Source: Chrysogorgia sp. JL179-B06 (Eukaryota > Cnidaria > Anthozoa > Scleralcyonacea > Chrysogorgiidae). From it: 64,000 bases of DNA. Below the pieces are notes generated by a model. The model saw nothing but the letters and a program-made list of their open reading frames with translations, was not told the DNA's origin and did not search any database. How positions within the stretch are numbered: position 1 is the stretch's first letter; each line of letters starts with the position of its first letter. Below, one piece after another: positions 1 to 9,412 of the stretch. The position numbers and the translations under genes are program-made. The stretch is from positions 947,501 to 1,011,500 of the forward strand of contig JAYKKM010000472.1 of the NCBI GenBank assembly GCA_035772405.1. Direction: 5' to 3'.

Positions 1-371
1 TGTGAAGTTGACTTTCTCACCAGAGGTTTGGCTCTAATGGGAAATTCAACCTCACTACCATCGCCACGTTTGTCAAGGCAATAGTACCATGACTCAGGGA
101 GATGCATTCGTTCAAAGTCATACTTCCCTAGTAATGTTGCTCCAGGTATGTTTGAAGTATTTCCCTTCCCATTGAACATGCACCGGAACACATCATGATC
201 AAAATTGATGGTGAATAAGGGATCCAATGACTTTGATTTAAGGTTGGTCTTCACAGCATTTAAAAAATCTATTTTTACTTTTTCCACTCTTGCACCATCA
301 ACCAGAGGAGGTTGGACAGCAACGCGCAAAGGATCACGGTTAGCGGGCTTGTTTTTCCGCGTGGTTGTCAT
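1..371 (-). CDS. Unknown protein, 5' part, runs off the left edge
   Basis: The minus strand is open from an ATG at 369-371 to the window edge, giving about 123 codons with no stop. The product begins MTTTRKNKPANRDPL, so its N-terminus is basic, followed by a mixed hydrophilic region with a cluster of aromatic residues (motif ESWYYCLDKRGDG). I do not recognise the family. The frame stays open a few codons upstream of the ATG until a TGA, so the start could instead be a splice junction. No signal peptide or membrane segment is visible. Codon composition looks protein-like and the plus-strand ORFs at 205-500 are shadows of it. It may be the first exon of a host gene or part of a repeat. Confidence 0.45.
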   Translation of the reverse strand, partial: MTTTRKNKPANRDPLRVAVQPPLVDGARVEKVKIDFLNAVKTNLKSKSLDPLFTINFDHDVFRCMFNGKGNTSNIPGATLLGKYDFERMHLPESWYYCLDKRGDGSEVEFPIRAKPLVRKSTS

Positions 372-989
372 TTGTGCTTGGACTGTTTCGAAAGTAACAT
401 CTCCCGAAGATGGACGCTTTTGATACTCACGATGTCAGGCTGGAATTTTTGCTATTCTGCTTACGAATTATCTTTCACTATGCGTAGTTCGCCATTTTAA
501 AGTTTGAACGGGCATTTCTGTCAACATTTTAGTTTTCTAAATTCTGTCTGAGAGATGAATGTGTGTTTATATCGAGCGTTTATATACAGCGAATGTATAT
601 AAAACAAGTATGTTATTCAAGTGTGTTATTAAATGTGTGTTATTCAAAGTGAAACAAGTGTATTATTTTTATTATTTTCAAATTAAATTGTATTCCTAAA
701 TAAAAATGGTACTGGACTCTAGTACTCTACTATAATATAAACATATGCACTTGTACATACTCTGGCTTAAAAAATGTGTTCATCATGAACAAGTATTATG
801 ACAGTCTTGTTTATAATTGGTATCTAATCATTGTGGTACATCCCAATATGTAGTAATGTACCTGTATTTCTTAATTAAATGTTGCATAAATGCAGTGTAT
901 ATGCCAAAAGTAATATTAAATGCACTTTATTAATTTGGTTTGAAATTGCATGACCAATTCTGCAAGCAATACTTGCTCTAATGCACCTT
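372..989. other. AT-rich non-coding stretch
   Basis: No coding frame, RNA gene or repeat structure can be supported here. The sequence is AT-rich with short direct repeats around 600-660 (tgtgttattcaa). Confidence 0.4.
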
Positions 990-1691
990 TTATGCACCTG
1001 TCAATTGTAACCCCCACCCCCTAACCTCGGGGAATGGTGGGGACATGGAAATTTGAATAAGTTGCAATATCCCAACCCCATGGCGACTAATCCCCTACCT
1101 ATCCCCTATCTCTTGGAGGAAATCATGAATCTGACAACATTTCAACATTTTTTTGTTTATTTTAAATACAACACTACATTTACACTACTTTACACTACTA
1201 CATTTACAGGCTCGTGATTTCCTTTCGATAAATACCATTATAAAAACAACAAAACAAGATATAAACTATTAATAAAATTATTTAATATAAATATGTCAAC
1301 CTTGGTACGTCGAAGAAATGTGTTTTAAAAAGCTTGTTTAAAAGGTAAGTGAATGCATCAGTTTCTTTCCTCTTCATTTTGCTGTATAGTGATTTGATAT
1401 GAAGATTTGTTTTCTCACTGATTTGCCATTTTAATATACCGTTGGATGATCACAGTTTGACACTCAATGAGCTAGGCTAGTGAACAATAATGTTGGAGGG
1501 GGTCAATTTCATTGCAATTGCGTGCACACTCAATCCCCACATATCCCGACATTGTGCCCCACGTTAAAAGGTCGGGATCTATCAAGAGAAAACCCACCAC
1601 CTAGTCGGGCTTAACTATCATTCAAAAGAGGAAAAATGCCCCAGCATTCCCCGAGGTTGGGGGGTGGGGGTTACAATTGACAGGTGCATAA
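990..1691. mobile_element. MITE with 47-bp terminal inverted repeats
   Basis: The left end (990-1036) starts TTATGCACCTGTCAATTGTA and continues through a C-rich tract to CTCGGGGAATG. The right end (1645-1691) is its reverse complement with one mismatch in 47. The 702-bp interior has no coding capacity. No clear target-site duplication is visible, so the superfamily is not assigned. The close match between the ends suggests fairly recent activity of the family. Confidence 0.8.
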
Positions 1692-3136
1692 TCATGTCCT
1701 CTATGTATATATTACTTTGTTAACTTGTTACTCTAAAATCCTCTTTTGAAAATCCTGAAGTGCAGATAATTCCTGCAATGTAAGAGTTGGCACAATAATA
1801 GTATGCACTAGGAATTGAACCTAGTAGCCTTCATCCAACCATGGCATACCGAAAAGGCCTTTGCCTTTGCCTTATAGCATGAAAAGCATCCCTGAGATAA
1901 CAATAACAATTATGTACAATAATTATAGTAAAGCAACATATACAAAATGTTGATACCAGATGTTGATATACCAAATGTTGATACTTTACTTACCAGTATA
2001 CCTTTAGAAAGGCAAGCAGCAAGTTATAGTAAACTATAGGCATAACTCATAAGCATAGAAAATAGAAATGGTGTGAGAGGAAGATACTGCATGCAAAGTA
2101 GAACTATCCAAAATCTAAAAAGGAACTTCATAAACCCAAACCAAATTTTCCCAAAGCCTACAGCAGGTCTTCGTTTTGGTATTTTTTCCCAGGTGTTTGA
2201 CAAATTGGTGGAGCATGATCCCTTTTTGTGCCATCAGATATATTAATCTATAAGCCTAGAAAAGAAACTAACCTCAAGAAGCAAAAATTCTTATGTTTAC
2301 ATATCTTCAGATCCTCGAAGACAACCAGATACCATCCCAAAATTCAAATTTAAATATATAAAAATAGCCAACTAACAAACTTCACACGTTGAATATTCTT
2401 CTAGAACTCAGTTAACATTTACCCTAAAGAATAAAGCTAGGGACTTCCGAAATTCTTAAAAATAATAAATTTTATAGGTGCAATGTCCCCTCAAATACGA
2501 GGCGCCATCTCGGTAAAGGCTGAAAATACTACGACCGTTTCAAGGGCGAATAACTTGAAAACGGTCGAGGGGTCAAGGGGGGTCGTTCGGATAGAATCAA
2601 AGATTAGACATTTGTTTAACTCATTATGCAAAAATTAGAGAAATCGAACCATGGGAATTCGAGATTTTTTACTTTGAATATTGTTGACAAACACGGACTC
2701 GGGTCATCATGCGGCCACGACACGACCTACATAAATGATCAAAACAAGGTAGAAAAAAGACATTTACCTTCCAAAATCATGCAGATATCGATAGCCCAAT
2801 AATAGTTTAAACAGTATCGCTGCTTTTTAAAAGGAAAATTTGAATAACAATAGTAAAATATTCGGTATTTCTGCGTACAATGCAAATTTTTCAGCCGATC
2901 TACTTCGCGCAAACGATGAGAAAATAAAGCAATTTCATTGGTCGAGATATGCACGTGACAGCTGTCCACCCTCCTCAACACAAGGATTGTCATATAACAA
3001 TCTAAACAGATAGTTAAAAAAATATAAAGAAAATGAAAAGAAAATACATTTCCTATGCTTAATACATTTACATGATTACAACATGACTACAGTATATTAA
3101 CTTGTATCATTCAAAACTGATTTACTATGACAGAAG
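1692..3136. other. Non-coding stretch
   Basis: No gene can be supported. The minus-strand ORF at 2739-2993 has no recognisable features and is treated as chance. Around 2470-2600 there is a locally GC-richer block that may be an old repeat. Confidence 0.35.
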
Positions 3137-3460
3137 TTATAAAATCGGTTCAGGTATATTCTCTGTTGGTTCCCATGTACAACTCGCCATGTCGTAATCT
3201 TGCCACTTCACAAGATATTCCTTGTTCTGTTGAGACATAAATAAGTATTTATTACCTTTTAGTAATAAGACTTTGCAACGGATACTGTAAGACACATTTG
3301 AGTACGATAGAATTTGAAAGAAAAGTTCAAATTACGCTGAAATTCGATTACAAAATGCCTACACTATTACATTGAAATGCCTTACCTTTCCTTTTCCTCT
3401 CGATGTAATGATGCGTTCCACCCGAAAATCTCCCTCTAAACATGGACGTTTGACTTTCAT
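3137..3460 (-). CDS. Minimal two-exon chromodomain protein
   Basis: Exon 1 is 3386-3460 (ATG at 3458-3460; 25 codons) and ends AAAG before a consensus donor GTAAGG. Exon 2 is 3137-3226, preceded by the acceptor TCTCAACAG, and ends in TAA at 3137-3139. Splicing is in phase and gives 54 residues. Exon 1 ends FRVERIITSRGKGK. Exon 2 holds KEYLVKWQDYD and then TWEPTENIP, which are the two signature halves of a chromodomain (aromatic-cage residues and the TWEP strand-helix turn). Chromodomains bind methylated histone tails. The frame is open upstream of the ATG, so the N-terminus could be longer. It could be a host gene or a chromodomain shed by a chromo-integrase retroelement; no integrase is seen nearby. 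Confidence 0.65.
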
Positions 3461-3669
3461 TCGATTTTCCCTAAAACCTAAACCACTTGTCTCCTTGTAA
3501 AAACCTTCGCCCTGCTTTCTTCTCAATGACTTTCTTTCCGCGATTTTGTTTCGAAAGCAGCAAGGAGAGAAGGCTGGGTAAAAATTCGCCTACACGCATG
3601 CTCCTTACAGAAATCGCTGGCAGACTCAAATACTTTCTGCTGACTCAAATGTCGCGAATTTCTGGCAAT

Positions 3670-4002
3670 GGATGTATACGATGCCTATTTGAAAGACATT
3701 GGTGTGATTAGGAGTCGTAGGGGCGACAGATACACTGTGTCAACTCCGTTTCTGATCCTGACTTATGTAGTCTATTTGGGGAGAAATTGTATGAAAGGAT
3801 CTTAAACAAGAATGGAGACTTTTCATATGTCGCAAGGGGTACCATACAATTTTGGATACATGAAAAAGCTCCTATTAAAGAATATATTACAGTAGGCAAC
3901 CAACTATTTTTGAACGAAATTAAGAATGACCTATTATTTATATTTACATTTGTGAGACGAGATGGTGTGAAGAACGAATATTCCACAAACCTATGGAAAT
4001 AA
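3670..4002 (+). pseudogene. Hypothetical ORF with one frameshift, unknown function
   Basis: An ATG at 3670 opens a frame beginning MDVYDAYLKDIGVI. After about 28 codons the protein-like reading moves to another frame (through the segment CSLFGEKLYERIL) that stays open to a stop near 4002. The combined reading would be about 110 residues. I recognise no domain. It is divergent from the chromodomain gene, 210 bp away. The minus-strand ORF at 3708-4046 overlaps it and I cannot exclude that one instead. Confidence 0.2.
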
Positions 4003-4046
4003 GTTTGTTTTGCAATTTCTAAGTGGACATATACTCTTACTACCAT

Positions 4047-5089
4047 AGTCTATTCTGTTATTTCATAGTTTAGGTGCTGGTAATATAAAGGGGATATTAC
4101 ACAGTGGCAAGTATAGATAGGTATTTTATGTTTCAGTGGCAAGAGCAATATCTCACGAGTATGAGTAAGATATTGTTCTTGCCGCAAGAACATAAAAACC
4201 ATATCTTCTAGCTACCGTGCAATATTCTATTTATTATATGGACAATAAATAGTCAGTATTGTTTCGCTTCAGGTTTACATACTTTCGACATTAATTGTTG
4301 TGTTCTAAGGTGTTTACCTTAAACAACACTAATTGTCCTGGTGCATGTTATTGTTCTCAAATTTTAGCTCCTAGTTAAATAAATCTGTCCATGTAATAAA
4401 AACTGAGTATTTGCTATCCAGTGGGTAACTTGCTATCCAGCAGATAAATAGTTCTTATATTTTGTATATCGCATTTATCTGCTGGATAGTATTTAATTTT
4501 ATCCACCGGATAAGCTATTCAGGCTTCATATAACTGCTCCAGGTCTTCACGTTATGAAATACATATGCATTTAGGGCCTCATTAAAAATCACCTTTGGGT
4601 GAATGAGCTCCCTGTTCAAATATTAAATTTATCTTATCTTATATTTATCATGTAATTTAGAGGCTGGTTACATGGAGAGTCCCAACCTAGATGAAACTAG
4701 CTGGATTTTTACTAAATAATGTCAATATTATACTTGTAAATGGTCAAATAAGGTTCACCTGAGAGATTTTTACTCTGGTATAAATTGGGCATTTAAAAAT
4801 TTCAGCCAAGTCAGTCAGTCAGTTAAACTAAGACTCATCTCAGAATAATTCTCCATGTATTCAGCCCCTTGGGAAAAAACAATAATACAAAATCAATTAA
4901 CATACCCATTATATATATTTTTTCATGAGAACAATATGCACCTGACTTAGAATCGTGGATGTACCTAGCAAGTTATTGTACATGATAATGCTAATTGGGA
5001 ATTAATATAAGTTGAACACCAAATCTACTGAGTCTGGGATCCCATGAATACTTTGCTAATTGCTATATTATATTATTACTTGAACAAAC
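4047..5089. other. Non-coding stretch with a probable LINE 3' tail
   Basis: No gene is supported. At about 4575-4645 the sequence tgaatgagctccctgttcaa followed by A/T-rich short repeats (ttatcttatctta) looks like the 3' tail of a plus-strand LINE. A small inverted-repeat unit at 4425-4515 is listed separately. Confidence 0.3.
4413..4525. repeat. Small inverted-repeat unit
   Basis: TATCCAGCAGATAAAT (about 4434-4449) is mirrored by ATTTATCTGCTGGATA (about 4474-4489). Outside these lie further related motifs (TATCCAGTGGGTAA and TTATCCACCGGATAAG). The nested inverted copies of a TATCC[AC][GC]xGGATA-type motif look like a short MITE. Confidence 0.5.
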
Positions 5090-7317
5090 TTAGTTAATCA
5101 GTTTCACAAATCTTGCTCCATTTATCTTCTGGATGTGTAATGGTGAGCAACATGGCTTATACTGACACTTACTGCACATGTCAGTGCATGTCTTCATATT
5201 ATGGCCAGTTTGGGAGCAGTTACTGCAACATAATGGTCTAGCTTGACGTTTGTATCCAAGATCTTCCAGGTGCTCCATGCGATTTCTTTTCTCAACCAAC
5301 TGAAACAAAGCGCCAAGTCCTCGTTGATTGGTTGACCTGAAATAATCTTTGGTGGTTTTATCGTTCAGTTTCTCAAGTCCTTGTTGGGTGAAAGGGCAAA
5401 GTTGACCATAAAGTTCCAGAAACTCAGAACATGCCATAACAGTGCATGCATGTATGGTGTAACATGCTTTGTAGGATACAAGGAAAGGAAGAGATCAAAC
5501 CACAATTAACTTTTTTGCCTGAACTGGTCAACGTTAACTGCAGTATTGGTTGAAGAACTTAACATGTCAATCAATTGCAGAAAATCACTCCATAACTGTT
5601 GTATTTGGTACTTAGTGGGCACATCAGGTATTATTTCAATGATTTTTATGTTCCTAAACAGTTTCTGCTTTTCTGGTCCAGTCAAATCTCTCCATTTAAG
5701 CTTTTTGCTTTCTCTGCAAACAAACCAGTTGAATGATATCTTGAGTGTTTCATTCAAATACTTTTCCCAAGCAGCCATGTGCATGTACTTGGAACGATCA
5801 AAACCATCATTAAAGGCTCGCTTGGTTTCAATCGAGTCTTCCGTACGTAATGTGAGAATGAACAGGTTTATCAAATTGTCAGCTATTCGAAGGAATAGGT
5901 GCAACAAGTCTATGACAACATGATCAAGGGGAATTGTAGGGAAAAGTGGGGTATGTTTGACATTGACAGCACTGGATCTCTTTCTTGACATTTCCTGTAT
6001 TTCCAAGATTGTTCTTGCACCATTTGATGTGTCCAAAAGAGACCATGATTTAGTATCATCAAATTTATCATATAGTGCACATTTACACCAGATGCAAGGA
6101 TGAGTTGCATGTGCTGCACCAATTCCACAGACGCAAGCAAGAAATTTCCAATCGCCTCCCAAAAACCATTCAATTTCAAATATTTTATCTTGAACGAAAT
6201 GACCGAAAGGGATTCAATTTCTTTCCTAATATCTCCAAGTGCAATGGCTAAATCATCATAACTTTCTGATGTTTTTATGACTGCAATCAAATGATTCCCA
6301 TCTGCTGCCATAGCCTTTGAGCCCTCTTCTAGAATTGTAAATGTAATATTGATTACATGCAATCGTTTGCCAATGTTTGTCCCATCTCCTGAGAACTTTA
6401 CTCTTATTGTGTTAGGCAGTGTTGTATTGTCATGCATTGAATTTTCAATTAGTACTTTCAGTCTAATCACTAATCTTTCTTTTATACTTTGTTGTACACC
6501 AACTGTATCGTCCCTCTGTGCTAAATCCAATTTCTTGTTAATTGTTCTTATCCTTTCCTGTACCTTGCATGACCTAGGCATTTCTTTGGAAATCATCGAA
6601 AGTTCATGGTATGCCTGGTTCGATATACCGAAGCGATCCTTTGTATATAATAACATATTAATGTATTCAATATCCCGGTCTGCATGGATTAGTTTTGTGA
6701 TGTCTACATGTTCATTAACCAGCATTAAGGTTTCATATTCCTCAGTTGAAACATTAAAAATTTTAACTTCAGTAGGTATAAAATCATAAAGGCCAAGAAA
6801 AGAAAGAGTGGTTTCACAGTCAGTGGTGAGCTGTTCTTTTATTCTTCTTTGCTGCCTTGTTGAGTAATCACCAAATGACTTATTTTTATCTGGGCCTCTT
6901 GTGTTCTTTTGTTGCCTCTGTATCTTAATTAAATTCTGTGTAATTTTTTATCTTGTTTTCAAATTTTGCAGCTTTGATGGTAATTTTCTCAACTTGTTCT
7001 TCTAGCTTTCGTTTTTCACCTTTTAATTCATCATTGCTTTTCTTTACTAACAAACAATCAAGTTCTGTATAATAAATTTTGATCTCCCATGTTGCATATT
7101 TCCCATTAGTCCACTTAGCCATGAGAGCTTTAACAGACCTTCCACCAGACTTTTGTGCTTTTTTTAAAGCCGTTTGCATTCTCCATACTTTGCCTCTAAA
7201 TTCTTGCAAAAGCCTAGGGGAAACTACCACATTTTGAACTCCACAATGCTCAAAAACCTGTTTTGCCAACTCTTTCAGTGCTTCATAATTATAGGAATTT
7301 CTATGGTCTTCAGGCAT
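5090..7317 (-). pseudogene. Decayed DDE-type transposase-like gene (RAG1/Transib-like layout)
   Basis: The protein is read in pieces on the minus strand. The N-terminal piece (7317-6925) starts MPEDHRNSYNYEALKEL and ends in a charged coiled coil. The middle (about 6905-5910) contains KFSGDGTNIGKRLHVINITF, then DGNHLIAVIKTSESYDDL. The next piece (6200-5506) contains FLGGDWKFLACVCGI and CIWCKC. The last (5437-5090) contains FTQQGLEKLND and a Cys/His cluster CSNCSQTGHNMKTC. Pieces are separated by frameshifts near 6920, 6210 and 5445 and by an in-frame TAA near 5508, so the copy is dead. The order acidic D (SGDG), D (GGDWKF) with a downstream CxxC, then E (GLEKLN) resembles DDE transposases with a zinc-binding insertion, as in Transib/RAG1. 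The family placement is my inference; the gene belongs to a repeated cnidarian-type family. No TIRs were found. Confidence 0.6.
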
Positions 7318-7427
7318 TTCCTTTTCTTTGTGTTTTTAAGACATTTTTAAATAAATCACAAAATAGTTGGCTAATAAAGAAAACAGTGAAAATTCGCATT
7401 GGTATTTTAAAATTATAGACTATTACC

Positions 7428-7815
7428 CAGGGCCTCTTCCAAGAAATATTGAGTGGGGAAGCCACATCAAGAAAGGGATCAGCTGTACATGGGGATATGT
7501 CTAGGAAGGGACATATTGGGGGACCCAATCAAGGGCCGAAGTATGAGAAACCTCTAGGGGGGTCCGGGGGCATGCTATGCTCCCCCTGAATTTTTATGCT
7601 CTGAAAAGCTATTTCTTGCATTTTGAGGGCAGTTTTAACAAGAAATATTAAGATTATAAACTGACACTGAGCAATTGTAGATCATTAGACCTTATAATAA
7701 TGGAAGGGAACTTGTAACTTGGGGGCAGGGGGCAAAATGCTATACTGGGGGGGGGGGGCACTGTGGAGGCTGGGTGGGACATGCCCCCCCAGTTAGTATG
7801 TTAAAAGAGGCCCTG
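7428..7815. mobile_element. hAT-type MITE
   Basis: The ends are CAGGGCCTCTT (7428-7438) and AAGAGGCCCTG (7805-7815). The flanks CTATTACC (7420-7427) and CTATTACT (7816-7823) form an 8-bp duplication with one mismatch. CAGGG ends and an 8-bp target duplication are typical of hAT elements. The 388-bp interior is non-coding and contains G-rich runs near 7545-7570 and 7745-7760. It lies just beyond the start of the transposase-like pseudogene. Confidence 0.75.
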
Positions 7816-7823
7816 CTATTACT

Positions 7824-8327
7824 AGTAGCATGCAACTATTAATAATTAATTTTTAATATCAAATCCTATATAAGTTCCTTATTAAATTGGCAACAAAACA
7901 AGAAAATGTAAATGTAACATAAACAACATATTCCCTCATAAATATACGAGGGAATCATTCTGACGCCCTCATTATAACAAGTATCTCCACCTATGATGGG
8001 ATATACATAACTTGTCCTAGGATATTGACAACCCCCTTGGGTAACTCCTTCCCCTTGAATATATAAAACATAAAAATATGGAATATTTTAAATGTGCGCG
8101 TATTAGTAATTAGTTAACTCAATTCGCTCTGGCTGCGAAATATATACGAAATTATAAATGAACATGGGTGACCAGCGCTATACTATAATTATAAATATAA
8201 ATTTTCGCCACGCGCATATAATATACTATATACAGATGATACATCTTACGTGTACGATCAAATATAGTACACCAGAACTTTTATACAAATTGACTGTAAA
8301 ATATTCTAATATAAAGGCTATACTTAC
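7824..8327. other. Non-coding; presumed intron 1 of the downstream minus-strand gene
   Basis: No ORF or repeat can be supported. The right edge begins with the GTAAGTA donor of the exon at 8328-8506, so this stretch is presumably intron. The next exon was not found. Confidence 0.35.
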
Positions 8328-8506
8328 TTATTCACGCTAATATGGAAATGAGGAAAAGTCTTCGAATTGCTACCACTGGAATTGTTTTCCCATCCGTTCC
8401 CTTCGTGAAACTCATCTTCGTTCACACCGCCAGCAAGTGCTGATATATAAACAAGGAGTAATCCGAGCCAAAGCCACATCGAGATTAACGCTGTCGAACA
8501 AGACAT
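8328..8506 (-). CDS. First coding exon of a secreted or membrane protein
   Basis: The ATG is at 8504-8506. The product starts MSCSTALISMWLWLGLLLVY, a short polar start followed by a strong hydrophobic core, then an ALAGG stretch that would suit signal peptidase. The mature part is acidic and polar (VNEDEFHEGNGW, then a Ser/Asn-rich run). The exon ends at a consensus donor, AA|GTAAGTATAG (donor GT at 8326-8327), and the frame stops within the intron. This is what a genuine first exon of a spliced gene looks like. I cannot tell the family, because the following exons lie to the left and were not identified. Confidence rests on the signal peptide and donor together. Confidence 0.5.
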
Positions 8507-9412
8507 TGCCTTACGAAATCGTCAAAATGCCGGACTGTAAATTGCGCCAAAATTCGAAATTTTGATATCAAAACAATCACCAGTACCCACTCTATCAGTA
8601 TCCGCGCGAATATTTGTACATTACGCATGAATTACCATGTACAGCCACTGTACATTTCAGTCACTGGCTCCGCGCTTAATAATTCATATGAGTTGAAATA
8701 TGACGGAGTCGTCCAACTTCATCGTCCAAATGCCGGAAGTTTTGTTGCATAATAGTAACAACAGATACGTAAACCTGATAGAGAAATGTTCACAGAACCT
8801 AAAACCGTGCGAATAAATAGGAAAAGTTAATGGTAACCGTGAGAAATTTAAATTTCAGTGTAGAAAATCGGTATATTTTGCGCACTTTGCGTCATTTACA
8901 CCATGGGGTTTTATACCTGATATTTTGTGGATCAAATGTCACGGCATTTTTTACCATGTACCCCCCCCCCCATGAATGATGAATGACAGGGGATGGGGGA
9001 GGTGCTTATTTATTAAGGCACATATTAGATCATTTTCATATCATATTTTATGAGCACAAAATAAATTGTAAAATTATTATAATATAGAGGGTTTGTTCCT
9101 AGTTGAGGGTATTTAGTTACTATATAAGGCCAGGGGGATGTAGGCTATAGGGGAGTGAAGATGCTTAATTATTAAAGTAAAAATGGTTATTATAAACAAA
9201 TGTATGAAACCAATGGTTGCCTACACACTGCAATAAACTTTATTATTTAATATGGCCAAATCGCAAACCAACTTCTTGACATCCTTTGCAAGCATATAGC
9301 TGATAATAAACCAGACCTGTGGGCTCTAAATACATTTATTGGCCAAACATACATCACATGACTTTTACCAATCTTCTAATTTAGTTCTATTATTTGCTTG
9401 TGCTTTTAGAAA
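8507..9412. other. Upstream/intergenic stretch
   Basis: It probably holds the promoter of the minus-strand exon at 8328-8506 and, near 9412, the intron end (tgcttttag) of the plus-strand pseudogene. C- and G-rich homopolymer runs occur at 8960-9000. I see no gene. Confidence 0.35.

Noticed and set aside
2739..2993. 84-codon minus-strand ORF
   Set aside because: No start motif, splice signal or recognisable composition; fits chance in AT-rich DNA.
5546..5923. Plus-strand ORF of 125 codons
   Set aside because: It is the antisense shadow of the transposase-like pseudogene, whose minus-strand reading carries conserved motifs.
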